50,394 nucleotides of DNA from an uncultured Pelagibacteraceae bacterium (GCA_902524045.1 CABZBT010000004.1:1-50394), one strand, 5' to 3'. Counted from the first letter of the stretch, positions 38,892 to 48,452 are shown. Translations and numbers: made by a program. Notes: generated by a model from the sequence alone, not told the origin.

Positions 38892-40010
38892 TTATCTTTC
38901 TGAGTAAGACTTATCTAAAAAATTTTTAAGGGTGTTCAAAAAGTCTGGAACATCTAATAAAAAAGAATCATGACCTTTGTCAGATTTTATTTCAACAAAT
39001 CCAACATCAGCACCAATTGCATTAAGAGCGATAACTATATCTTTATTTTCTTGAGTTGGATATAGCCAGTCTGAGGTGAAAGATATTACAAAAAACTTAG
39101 CCTTAGTTTTTTTAAATGCATAAGATAAATTACCATCAAATTGTTTAACTAGGTCAAAATAATCCATTGCTCTTGTGATATAAAGATAACTATTAGCATC
39201 AAATCGATCTACAAAAACCGATCCTTGATATCTTAGATAACTCTCTATTTGAAAATCTGCATCAAATCCAAATTTAAGAGCATCTCTCTCTTGAAGTTTT
39301 CTTCCAAATTTTTCTTGTAAACCTTTTTTAGACAAATAAGTTATATGAGCAGCCATTCTCGCTACTGATAACCCTTTATCAGGAAGAGTATTATTGGATA
39401 AATATTTTCCATCTGACCAATTATGATCCGATGCTATCGCTTGTCTACCCAACTCATTAAAAGCAATATTTTGAGCGGAATGACTAGAGGTACATGCAAT
39501 TGGTACTACTGTACCAGCTTTATCCGGATAATTACTAATAAATTGCAAAACCTGCATTCCTCCCATCGATCCACCAACAACTGAAAAAAGTTTTTTTATC
39601 TCAAAATGATCTAATAAATTTACTTGCGCGTTAACCATGTCATTAATAGTAATTACAGGAAAATCAGTACCGTAAATTTTATTTGTATCAGGATTTTTGT
39701 GGCTTGGACCAAATGAGCCCATACAACCACCTATTACATTTGCACAAATAACAAAATATTTATTTGTATCTATTGATTTGTTAGGACCCACTGCATAAGA
39801 CCACCAACCATCTTTTTTTGTGACGGGATTAATACCCGTAACAAATTGATCACCAGTAAGCGCATGAAAAACAAGGATTGCATTATCTTTATTTTTATTA
39901 AGCAAGCCATAAGTTTCATATGCGAGTGGAAAATTATTAATAGTTTTACCACAATCAAGTTTCAATGGTTTTTTAATAACAAGCGTTTTTATATTCTCTT
40001 TAATATTCAT
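38892..40010 (-). CDS. metX: Homoserine O-acetyltransferase
   Basis: LVFHALTGDQF, VVGGSMGGMQVLQ, YLRYQGSVFVDRFDANSYLYITRAMDYFD, SDWLYP. Confidence 0.95.
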   Translation of the reverse strand: MNIKENIKTLVIKKPLKLDCGKTINNFPLAYETYGLLNKNKDNAILVFHALTGDQFVTGINPVTKKDGWWSYAVGPNKSIDTNKYFVICANVIGGCMGSFGPSHKNPDTNKIYGTDFPVITINDMVNAQVNLLDHFEIKKLFSVVGGSMGGMQVLQFISNYPDKAGTVVPIACTSSHSAQNIAFNELGRQAIASDHNWSDGKYLSNNTLPDKGLSVARMAAHITYLSKKGLQEKFGRKLQERDALKFGFDADFQIESYLRYQGSVFVDRFDANSYLYITRAMDYFDLVKQFDGNLSYAFKKTKAKFFVISFTSDWLYPTQENKDIVIALNAIGADVGFVEIKSDKGHDSFLLDVPDFLNTLKNFLDKSYSER

Positions 40011-40047
40011 AATTATTAATGCTAATTATTGAATTGTGAGAAAAAAA

Positions 40048-40100
40048 ACTTTTTTAGCGGTTTTTTTAAAGCGCTCGCAATTCAGGTAAATCAGCGCATA
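40048..40100 (-). ncRNA. SAM-II riboswitch in metX leader
   Basis: - strand: TGCGCTGATTTACCTGAATTGCGAGCGCTTTAAAAAAACCGCTAAAAAAG. Matches recalled SAM-II pattern: P1 GCGCU/AGCGC, GAUUUA loop, AUUGCRAGCGC, 3' pseudoknot GCUAAAAA; located 5' of metX. Confidence 0.88.
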
Positions 40101-40103
40101 AAT

Positions 40104-40132
40104 TTTGTACAAGATGTTATTTAGTATGTCAA
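40104..40132 (-). promoter_or_regulatory. Promoter for SAM-II/metX-metW-gloB
   Basis: - strand TTGACA - 17 nt - TACAAA; predicted start falls at the 5' edge of the riboswitch. Confidence 0.75.
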
Positions 40133-40167
40133 TTTTTAAAATATTTGAACTAATTCTATATGAAAAA

Positions 40168-40197
40168 TTGTTATTTTATTTATAAAGAGGCTAAAAT
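40168..40197 (+). promoter_or_regulatory. Candidate promoter for hisC
   Basis: TTGTTA - 18 nt - TAAAAT ending 7 nt before hisC ATG; region is AT-rich so chance match is possible. Confidence 0.4.
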
Positions 40198-40204
40198 TTA
40201 AAAG

Positions 40205-41290
40205 ATGACAACTATAAAATTTAAAAAATTTAATATCGAGACTTATCAACCTGGCAAATCAACTATTAAGAGTTTTAATAAAATCATTAAACTTTCAGCA
40301 AATGAATCAGCTCTAGGAGTAAGTGTCAGGGCCAAGAAGGCAATATCAAATAAAAAACTAAGTCTTTTCAGATATCCTGATGGAAAGTCTAAAAAATTGC
40401 GAAGTCAGATATCAAAAAAATTTAGTTGTGACAAAGAAAAAATAATTTGTGGAGCTGGTTCAGACGAAGTTATTCAAATGTTATGCCAACTTTTTCTTAA
40501 ACCAAAAGATGAAGTAATTCTTCCTCAATTTAGTTTTTTAATGTACAGAATATATGCAAAAATAGTTGGAGCAAAAGTTGTTTTTGCTAAAGAAAAAAAT
40601 TTTAAAGTTTCTGTTTCTGAAATAATTAAAAAAGTAAGCAATAAAACTAAAATCGTATTTCTTGCTAATCCAAATAATCCAACTGGCACTTACTTGAACA
40701 ATTTTGAATTAATTGATTTAAGAAAAAGATTAAGAAAAAATATCTTACTTGTTATAGATGATGCTTATGCAGAGTACATGAAAAATAGAGACTATAAATC
40801 TGGTTTAGCTTTATTCAAAAATAAGCAGAATGTTTTTATATTAAGGACATTCTCAAAAATCTACGGACTATCATCCCTAAGAATTGGTTGGGGATATGGT
40901 TCAAAAAAAATTATTGATGCTTTGAATGTTATTAAACCTCCATTCAATGTTAATGAAGTTGCTCAAAAAGCAGCTATTGAGTCACTTAAGGATAAAAAAT
41001 TTATTTCACGTTCAGTAAAACACAATTATTTTTATGCAACAAAACTAAAAAAATTTTTGAGCAATTATGATATTAGCTCGAATAAAGTTTCTGCTAATTT
41101 CCTATTATTGAATTTTAATAGATGCAAACTAAGAGCTAATAGTTTCTATGAAAAATTAAAAAAAAAAGGAATTATTTTAAGATCTACTGAAGAAGGTTAT
41201 AAAATAAAAAATATGCTACGATTAACGATTGGGTCAAAAGAGGAGAATATAAAATTTATTAAAGCAACACAAAATATATTTAGAAAATGA
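40205..41290 (+). CDS. hisC: Histidinol-phosphate aminotransferase
   Basis: ANESALG, NPNNPTGTY, RTFSKIYGLSSLRIGWGYG PLP site. Confidence 0.93.
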   Translation: MTTIKFKKFNIETYQPGKSTIKSFNKIIKLSANESALGVSVRAKKAISNKKLSLFRYPDGKSKKLRSQISKKFSCDKEKIICGAGSDEVIQMLCQLFLKPKDEVILPQFSFLMYRIYAKIVGAKVVFAKEKNFKVSVSEIIKKVSNKTKIVFLANPNNPTGTYLNNFELIDLRKRLRKNILLVIDDAYAEYMKNRDYKSGLALFKNKQNVFILRTFSKIYGLSSLRIGWGYGSKKIIDALNVIKPPFNVNEVAQKAAIESLKDKKFISRSVKHNYFYATKLKKFLSNYDISSNKVSANFLLLNFNRCKLRANSFYEKLKKKGIILRSTEEGYKIKNMLRLTIGSKEENIKFIKATQNIFRK

Positions 41291-42183
41291 GAAATGTATT
41301 AATTATAGGTTGTGGATTATTGGGATCTTCTTTAGTAAGGAAGATTTCACAAAAAAAAATAGCAAAAAAAATATTTATTTATGAAAAATCAAAATCTAAT
41401 ATTGCTAAAATAAAAAGACTCAGATTACCTGGAACAATTGTTAAGTCACTTAAAGATGGTTTGTTAAATTCGAACTTAGTGATTGTTTGCACATCAACGA
41501 GTGAATATAAAAAACTTATTCTTAAAATTAATAAAAGTATTTCGCCAAAGACGCTGATTACTGATGTTGGATCTTCAAAAATAGAATCATCAAAAATTAT
41601 TAAAAAATTTTTGAAGCGTGGTATAAATTGGATAAGGAGTCACCCTATCGCTGGATCAGAGGTAAGTGGACCTGAATTTGGAAAAGCTGATATGTTTGAG
41701 GATAAATGGTGTGTATTAATTAAGGATAAAAAAACAAGTTCTAAGAATTTAAAATTTTTAATTTATTTTTGGAAAAAAATGGGCTCAAAAAGTGTTATTA
41801 TGAGCTCTGAAAAACATGATAAAGTTTTTTCTATCACAAGTCATTTACCACATTTAATTGCTTATAATCTGGTTAAATCGGCTCAAGATTTTGAAAAAAT
41901 ACTCAAATTTGGCCTTGTTAAATACAGTGCTGGGGGGTTGAGAGATTTTTCAAGAATAGCTGCTTCAAATGAAATTATGTGGAGAGATATTTTTTTTGAT
42001 AACAAGGTTAATGTTATAAAAGCGATAGACTTATTTATCAAAAACTTAAAATCTTTTAAAAAAGATATAAATTTTAAAAATAATAAGTCAATTTTAGAAA
42101 AATTATCTCAGACTAAAAAAGTTAGGTCTAAAATTATTAGATTAAAACAGGATGTAAACAAACCTGACTTTGGTAGAGATTAA
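41287..42183 (+). CDS. tyrA: Prephenate/arogenate dehydrogenase family
   Basis: IIGCGLLGSSLVRKI, DVGSSK, RSHPIAGSEVSGPEF, HLPHLIAYNLV. Confidence 0.9.
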   Translation: MRNVLIIGCGLLGSSLVRKISQKKIAKKIFIYEKSKSNIAKIKRLRLPGTIVKSLKDGLLNSNLVIVCTSTSEYKKLILKINKSISPKTLITDVGSSKIESSKIIKKFLKRGINWIRSHPIAGSEVSGPEFGKADMFEDKWCVLIKDKKTSSKNLKFLIYFWKKMGSKSVIMSSEKHDKVFSITSHLPHLIAYNLVKSAQDFEKILKFGLVKYSAGGLRDFSRIAASNEIMWRDIFFDNKVNVIKAIDLFIKNLKSFKKDINFKNNKSILEKLSQTKKVRSKIIRLKQDVNKPDFGRD

Positions 42184-42932
42184 ATATTACTGATATGGCT
42201 TACTTTTTTAACTTTTAGATTTGCGGTTTTATCAATTAATTTAATTGTTTGTGTTGTTGGCATTATTATCACCTTCTTTTTGGGTCCATAAGCGTGAATA
42301 AATCTGGACTTATTTAGACATATACCAACATGTCCTTTCCAAAATACGATATCTCCTTTAAGCCGATCTTTACCTTTTTTTCTTTTACAAAATCTTATCT
42401 GATCTTTTGTATCTCTTGGAAAAAATATTCTGTTGTAATAAAAATAGATTTGAATTAATGCTGAACAATCAATACCAACACAGGTTTTTCCGCCCCATAA
42501 GTATTTTGTGTTTAAAAAGAATTTGAATATTTTGATATAATTTTTTTCATGGTGATCAATATTTTTGATATCACTTTTTTTGATCCATCTATTTTTTTCA
42601 AATTCTATAAACTTTTTATTTTCATTTCTTTTATACACACCAGATCCATAATATAGATAATGGTTTGAAGAAAAAAATTTTTTACCTTTTTTTGAGAAAA
42701 TTCTAGATTTAATTTTTGAAATTTTATGTGAGGGTTTAAAATTTTCTAAAAACTTATCTTTTTTAATATATCCAATATAATTGTCATAATGAGTTTTTAT
42801 TTTTATATATTTTTTTCTTTTCAATAGAATCTTAAATTTCTCTCCATATAAAATTTGTGAAACTACCTCAGAATTGGGAGATGGTTTAGAGTAAACGTTA
42901 GCTACAGATTTACTTAAAAAATTATTTTTCAC
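42180..42932 (-). CDS. SH3-domain NlpC/P60 peptidase
   Basis: N-terminal SH3-like segment; NlpC/P60 catalytic GGKTCVGIDCSALIQ, KGHVGICLN. Confidence 0.88.
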   Translation of the reverse strand: MKNNFLSKSVANVYSKPSPNSEVVSQILYGEKFKILLKRKKYIKIKTHYDNYIGYIKKDKFLENFKPSHKISKIKSRIFSKKGKKFFSSNHYLYYGSGVYKRNENKKFIEFEKNRWIKKSDIKNIDHHEKNYIKIFKFFLNTKYLWGGKTCVGIDCSALIQIYFYYNRIFFPRDTKDQIRFCKRKKGKDRLKGDIVFWKGHVGICLNKSRFIHAYGPKKKVIIMPTTQTIKLIDKTANLKVKKVSHISNI

Positions 42933-44313
42933 TAAGTTGTAGTTTTTTTTTCATAATCCATAGGATTATTAATGAAGGAATTACCATTAGCGCAGTCAAT
43001 ATAAAAAATATTCCCCAATCACCATTTAACCAATCAACAAGTGCGCCAGAGGAGGAGGCTAAAGTTGTTCTCCCAGCTGTGCCTATTGATGCTAAGAGAG
43101 CATATTGAGTTGCTGTATAGGCTCTGTCTACGAGCATAGATATAAAGGCTACAAAAGCTACTGTTGCAAATGCAGCAGCTATATCATCAAAAACAACTGC
43201 AATAGCAAATAAAAATTCTGATTTATCGCTCCAGGCCAATAAACTAAACAAAAGGTTTGTACTTGCCATCATTACTCCAGCAAAAAACATTGCTTTTAAA
43301 ACACCAGATCTTATCACAAAAAGTCCACCTATAAGAGTAAACGTCACAGTAGTGATCCAACCTAAAGTTTTAGAGTAAATAGCGATATCCGATTTACTAA
43401 AACCTATTTCTTTATAAAAAATTATAGACATCCTTCCAAGAAATGCCTCTCCCACTTTAAATAAAAAAACAAATCCTAAAATTCCTAGAGCAATCGAAAA
43501 GCCATTTTTTTTAAAAAAACTAATTATTGGGCCACTAATTGTTCCAGCAACCCAGGTTATCAATTTTGTAAATATATTTTCATTTTTAAATTGAGATGAT
43601 ATCAATTTGTCATTTTCTTTTTGTTGATTTTGTCTCTCTAAATTTCCAAACTCATCAACGAACATTAAGCCAATGTTCATTAAAATTACTAAAATCCCCA
43701 AAATCAAGAAAGTTAGTTGCCAATAATTTTCAAAACCAATGTTTTGTAGAATATCTGCTGCAAATAATGATAGTACTCCACCTAACTTGTATCCTGTCCA
43801 CCAACCAACAACCGTCATCGCAGCTCCAGCAGCCATGGATTTTCCTTCATTCTCACCAATCTGTTCAATTCTTAAAGCATCAACTGTTATATCTTGAGTT
43901 GATGATGCTATAGCAATTATTAAGCCTACTGAAACAACTAAAGCTAAATTTTCAGATGGATCGAGTAAACTCCAGAGAGCAAGTGAGAGTAAGATGATAA
44001 TTTGCATCAAAACAATCCATCCTCTTCTGTGACCTATTTTTTTTGTTAAAAATGGTATTTGTATTCTATCTATTAAAGGCGCCCATAAATAATTAAAAGC
44101 ATAAACTGCAAAAATTAATCCAGCCCATCCAACAGTTGATCTACTTAATCCATCTTCTTTTAACCATAAACTTAGACTACTTCCAATCAAAACCCATGGA
44201 AAACCTGATATTGCACCAAGCAATAAAATTTTGAGCATTCTTTTGTCAAAATAAACTGAGAACATTTCAGACAAAGAGTTTTTTTTAATTTCTATCAAAT
44301 CTAATTCCTCCAA
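42922..44313 (-). CDS. MFS permease, AmpG-like (muropeptide transporter family)
   Basis: Multi-TM; GAISGFPWVLIGSSLSLWLKEDGLSRSTVGW, YLWAPLIDRIQIPFLTKKIGHRRGWI, TQYALLASIGTAGRT. Confidence 0.82.
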   Translation of the reverse strand: MEELDLIEIKKNSLSEMFSVYFDKRMLKILLLGAISGFPWVLIGSSLSLWLKEDGLSRSTVGWAGLIFAVYAFNYLWAPLIDRIQIPFLTKKIGHRRGWIVLMQIIILLSLALWSLLDPSENLALVVSVGLIIAIASSTQDITVDALRIEQIGENEGKSMAAGAAMTVVGWWTGYKLGGVLSLFAADILQNIGFENYWQLTFLILGILVILMNIGLMFVDEFGNLERQNQQKENDKLISSQFKNENIFTKLITWVAGTISGPIISFFKKNGFSIALGILGFVFLFKVGEAFLGRMSIIFYKEIGFSKSDIAIYSKTLGWITTVTFTLIGGLFVIRSGVLKAMFFAGVMMASTNLLFSLLAWSDKSEFLFAIAVVFDDIAAAFATVAFVAFISMLVDRAYTATQYALLASIGTAGRTTLASSSGALVDWLNGDWGIFFILTALMVIPSLIILWIMKKKLQLSEK

Positions 44314-45740
44314 AAAGATGGTAAAAATAATACAAGGATTGCAAATAATTCCAATCTACCCAAAATCATACCAAAACTTAAAATCCATTTAGAGATATTA
44401 GGTAGTGATGAAAAATTTCCGTTTGGCCCAATAGTTGAACCTAAGCCAGGTCCTACATTTGAAATAGATGTTGCAGCACCAGAAATTGAAGTAATAAAGT
44501 CAAGACCTGTCAAAGATAATAATGCTGTAATTGTAAAAAAAATTACTAAGTACATGAAAATAAAAGAGATAATTGATGCGGTGAATTTACTATCAACAGG
44601 GTTTTGGTTGTACTTAAGAACGAAAACTCCTTTTGGATAAATAATTTTTTTAAGTTGAGTCAAAACAAATGAGTAAAGGATTTGAAATCTAAATATTTTA
44701 ATACCACAAGTTGTTGAGCCAGCACATCCACCGATAAACATTAAACAAATGAATATAATTAAAGGAAATCCACCCCAGTTATCAAATTGTGCATTTACAT
44801 ATCCAGTTCCTGTTAAAATAGATATTACATTAAATAAAATTGTTCTAAAGTTTAAGACAGATGATTTATCTAAAAATAAATAAATTGATAAAATCACAAT
44901 ACTTACTAAGATGACTTTTAAAAAAGTTCTAATTTGAATATCTGAAAAAAAAATTTTTCTATTACCGTTTAAGAATTTAATGTAAGCTATAAAAGGTAAA
45001 CTACCCAAGATAATAAAAATCATCGCTGAAATTTCTATTGGGAAACTATTAAAGAAACCAATAGATTCGTTATAATTTGAAAATCCTCCAGTTGCTATTG
45101 TTGTCATAGAATGGGTTATACTATCAAAAGTATTCATACCAAGAATTTTATATGATATCGCGCAAAGCGTAGTGAGACCTGAATAAATGTAAATTAATCT
45201 CAAAGCAATTTCTTTTGATTTAGGTAGAATTTTTTCAGATGAGTCGCTGTTGGAAATTTTGAATAATTGCATACCACCAACATTCATTATTGGCATCAAA
45301 GTGATCGCCATAACAATTATTCCAATACCACCTAACCATTGGAGAATTGCTCTCCAAAGCAAAATCGCTCTAGGCATCTCTTCTAAATTTGGAATGATTG
45401 TAGAACCAGTTGTTGTAATACCCGACATACTTTCAAAAAAGGCATTAGTGAATGAAAAATTGACTTCAGAAAATATTAGAGGAAGTGACCCAAAAACAGC
45501 AATACTTAACCAAGATAAGGCCGTTAATAAAAAAGCTTGTTGTAAATTTAACTTCTTATCATGATCTAGATTAGATAAAAAAAATAGTGTACCAAAAACA
45601 ATTGTAATAATCGAGGCACCAAAAAAAGAAGAGTCAATTTCTTTAAAAAAAAATTGAATTAATATTGGTATCAACATAAAAATCCCAAGAATTATTTGAA
45701 GAATTCCAAGAGTAAAAAAAACAGTTTTATAATTAGACAT
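44301..45740 (-). CDS. trkH: Trk-type potassium uptake membrane subunit TrkH
   Basis: ESMSGITTTGSTI, TIATGGFSNYNES, LTGTGYVNA, GGCAGSTTCGIKIFR selectivity/pore repeats. Confidence 0.92.
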   Translation of the reverse strand: MSNYKTVFFTLGILQIILGIFMLIPILIQFFFKEIDSSFFGASIITIVFGTLFFLSNLDHDKKLNLQQAFLLTALSWLSIAVFGSLPLIFSEVNFSFTNAFFESMSGITTTGSTIIPNLEEMPRAILLWRAILQWLGGIGIIVMAITLMPIMNVGGMQLFKISNSDSSEKILPKSKEIALRLIYIYSGLTTLCAISYKILGMNTFDSITHSMTTIATGGFSNYNESIGFFNSFPIEISAMIFIILGSLPFIAYIKFLNGNRKIFFSDIQIRTFLKVILVSIVILSIYLFLDKSSVLNFRTILFNVISILTGTGYVNAQFDNWGGFPLIIFICLMFIGGCAGSTTCGIKIFRFQILYSFVLTQLKKIIYPKGVFVLKYNQNPVDSKFTASIISFIFMYLVIFFTITALLSLTGLDFITSISGAATSISNVGPGLGSTIGPNGNFSSLPNISKWILSFGMILGRLELFAILVLFLPSFWRN

Positions 45741-45828
45741 TTTGATAGAACATTATTTTATGGTAAATAAATTTCAACTCTATATGAATAAGTTAAATCG
45801 TTAATTTAAGATTTTATTTGAATTAATC

Positions 45829-47391
45829 ATGATTAAAAAAGAGAATTTTGATAAAACAAGTGCATGGCCTTTTGTTGAAGCAAAAAAAATGCTTCGAGAA
45901 AGAAAATCATTTATTGAAAAAAAAGGTAAAATTACTCTTCAAACTGGTTATGGTCCTAGTGGACTACCTCACATTGGGACTTTTGGTGAAGTTGCAAGGA
46001 CATCTATGATGGTAAATGCTCTAAAGCATTTGACAGATCTTCCGACAGAAATAATTACCTTTTCAGATGACATGGATGGCTTGAGGAAGATACCAGAAAA
46101 TGTCCCTCAAAAAGAATTATTAGAAAGTAACTTACACAAACCACTGACTAATGTGCCTGATCCGTTTCAAAAATTTAATAGTTTTGGTGAGCATAATAAT
46201 GAAATGTTAAAAAGGTTTTTAGACAATTTTAATTTTAAATATAACTTTAAAAGCTCAACATCACTTTATAAATCTGGTTTCTTTAATTCATCTCTTAAAA
46301 TAATTTTTGAGAATTATAATAATATAATGAATATAATACTTCCTACATTGGGAAAAGAGAGACAAAAAACTTACAGTCCATTCCTTCCAATTTGTCCAGA
46401 CTCAGGTCGCGTTTTAGAAATACCGGTAAAAAATGTAAATAAAGAAAAATCTACTATTGTTTTTGATAATAATGGAAAAGATTTGGAGACAAGTATCTAT
46501 GATGGAAATTGTAAATTACAGTGGAAAGTCGATTGGGCTATGAGATGGTATGCATTAGATGTCGATTTTGAAATGTATGGAAAGGATCTTATCGAGAGTG
46601 CAATACTTTCAACAAAAATTATCAAAATGATAGGTAAGACAAATCCATCAGGGTTTGCATATGAATTATTTTTAGACGAAAAAGGAGAAAAGATTTCAAA
46701 ATCAAAAGGTAATGGTATTACTATTGATCAATGGCTAGAGTATGCCTCTCCTGAGAGTTTGTCACTATATATGTATCAAAACCCAAAAAGAGCAAAAAAA
46801 CTTTACAAAGAAATAGTTTCAAAAACTGTTGATGATTATTTGGATCTGATTGAAAAAGCAAAAACACAGAATGAGTTACAGCTTTTGATGAATCCCGTAT
46901 GGCATGTTCATAATAGCTCAGTACCAAAGGAAAATATGATTATGTCGTTTTCAATGTTATTAAATTTAGTCGAAACAAGTAATGCTGATAGCAAAGAACT
47001 TCTATGGAAATTTGTAAAAAAATATAAAAAAAATATCTCGGAAAAAGACAATCCTATCTTTGATAATTTAGTAGGCTATGCAATAAAATATTTCAATGAT
47101 GTAATAAAATTAAAAAAAAATTATAAAAAACCTAACACTGAGGAAAAAAAAGCCTTAGAGTCTTTAGTAAATACTTTAGATAAATGTGACGACAAAATGA
47201 AACCAGAAGAAATTCAAACAATGATATATTCCACTGGTAAAGAAAATGGATACACTAATAACCTTCGAGATTGGTTTAAATTAATTTATGAAGTAGTTTT
47301 TGGAGACGAAAACGGACCCAGAATGGGTTTTTTTATAAGTTTTTTTGGTGTGAAAGAAACAAAAGATCTTATAATAAATAGAATTAAATAA
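45829..47391 (+). CDS. lysK: Lysyl-tRNA synthetase, class I (archaeal type)
   Basis: HIGH-like GPSGLPHIGTFGEVART, KMSKS-like GEKISKSKGNG; class I LysRS architecture. Confidence 0.93.
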   Translation: MIKKENFDKTSAWPFVEAKKMLRERKSFIEKKGKITLQTGYGPSGLPHIGTFGEVARTSMMVNALKHLTDLPTEIITFSDDMDGLRKIPENVPQKELLESNLHKPLTNVPDPFQKFNSFGEHNNEMLKRFLDNFNFKYNFKSSTSLYKSGFFNSSLKIIFENYNNIMNIILPTLGKERQKTYSPFLPICPDSGRVLEIPVKNVNKEKSTIVFDNNGKDLETSIYDGNCKLQWKVDWAMRWYALDVDFEMYGKDLIESAILSTKIIKMIGKTNPSGFAYELFLDEKGEKISKSKGNGITIDQWLEYASPESLSLYMYQNPKRAKKLYKEIVSKTVDDYLDLIEKAKTQNELQLLMNPVWHVHNSSVPKENMIMSFSMLLNLVETSNADSKELLWKFVKKYKKNISEKDNPIFDNLVGYAIKYFNDVIKLKKNYKKPNTEEKKALESLVNTLDKCDDKMKPEEIQTMIYSTGKENGYTNNLRDWFKLIYEVVFGDENGPRMGFFISFFGVKETKDLIINRIK

Positions 47392-48437
47392 TGTTTTCAA
47401 ATTTAAGATCTCTAATTTTTAAATTAGATCCTGAAACTGCTCATAGTTTAGCTATTAAGTCACTAAAATTTAATTTTATTCCAAATATTTTAGATGAAGA
47501 AAAAAATAATCCTCTCTTTAAGACAAAATTATTTAATAAAGAAATAGAAAATCCAATTGGTATGGCAGCAGGATTTGATAAAAATGCTGAGGTATATAAT
47601 TCATTGTTTAATTTAGGGTTTGGTTTTGTAGAAGTAGGAACAGTTACACCGTTGGAACAATATGGAAATCCCAGACCTAGAGTTTTTAGACTGGTAGAAG
47701 ATGAGGCTCTTATAAATAGGCTTGGTTTTAATAACCTGGGTTCTAAAAATATAGTAGATCGAATTAAAAGAAATAATCCAACTGGTTTACTCGGTATAAA
47801 TATTGGACCTAATAAAGATTCAGAAGATAGAGTAAATGATTATATACAGTGTTTAAAAATATTTAACGAGGTCTCAGATTATATCACTATCAATATTTCT
47901 TCACCAAATACTGAAGATTTAAGAAACTTTCATGATCAAAAAAAGCTAGATGATCTTCTAAAATTGATAGAAAAAGAGAAAAAACAACTTAACTCTAAAA
48001 CACCTATAGCGGTAAAAGTATCACCAGATATAGACGACAAAGAAATATTAAAAATCTCTGAAGTACTTCTAAATAATAAGATAGAAGCTACTATTATTTC
48101 TAACACATCTGATACAACCAGAGAAAATTTACAGAATATTCAAGGTCATCAAAAGGGAGGGTTATCTGGGAAACCTATTGAGTCCAAGTCCTCAGATTTA
48201 ATAGGAAAATTTTATAAAGTTTTAAAAGGTAGAATCAAAATTATAGGTGTAGGTGGTGTAGACTCTGGTAGATCTGCTTATCAAAAATTCTTAGCTGGAG
48301 CCGATTATTTGCAACTTTATACAGGTATGGTTTTTAGAGGTCCAAATATTGTTAGTCTCATTAAAAAAGAACTTAAGGAAATATTGTTAAAAGATGGCGT
48401 AAAAAACTTTAACGAAATAGTAGGAAAAAAGGATTAG
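47391..48437 (+). CDS. pyrD: Dihydroorotate dehydrogenase, class 2
   Basis: NPIGMAAGFDKNAEV, VEVGTVTPLEQYGNPRPRVFRL, ITINISSPNTEDLR. Confidence 0.95.
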   Translation: MFSNLRSLIFKLDPETAHSLAIKSLKFNFIPNILDEEKNNPLFKTKLFNKEIENPIGMAAGFDKNAEVYNSLFNLGFGFVEVGTVTPLEQYGNPRPRVFRLVEDEALINRLGFNNLGSKNIVDRIKRNNPTGLLGINIGPNKDSEDRVNDYIQCLKIFNEVSDYITINISSPNTEDLRNFHDQKKLDDLLKLIEKEKKQLNSKTPIAVKVSPDIDDKEILKISEVLLNNKIEATIISNTSDTTRENLQNIQGHQKGGLSGKPIESKSSDLIGKFYKVLKGRIKIIGVGGVDSGRSAYQKFLAGADYLQLYTGMVFRGPNIVSLIKKELKEILLKDGVKNFNEIVGKKD

Positions 48438-48448
48438 ATTAATCTAAT
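48433..48448. repeat. Perfect 16-nt palindrome at pyrD stop
   Basis: ATTAGATTAATCTAAT; no GC content or U tract, so terminator function is uncertain. Confidence 0.5.
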
Positions 48449-48452
48449 AAAC

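Noticed and set aside
40011-40047. Possible tandem SAM-V aptamer downstream of SAM-II, as reported in some Pelagibacter leaders
   Set aside because: The remaining 37 nt before metX ATG is too short and I recognise no second aptamer core.
43596-43913. 105-aa + strand ORF opposite the AmpG-like gene
   Set aside because: Antisense to a well-supported MFS coding frame; no recognisable motifs.
45250-45564. 104-aa + strand ORF opposite trkH
   Set aside because: Antisense shadow ORF over conserved TrkH motifs.
45741-45828. Back-to-back promoters in the trkH-lysK gap (TTGATA on +, TTGAAA on -)
   Set aside because: -35-like hexamers exist but the matching -10 sequences are poor; not strong enough to report as features.
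45829-47391. Archaeal-type class I LysRS as evidence of recent horizontal transfer
   Set aside because: Class I LysRS is widespread in alphaproteobacteria; composition here matches the surroundings.
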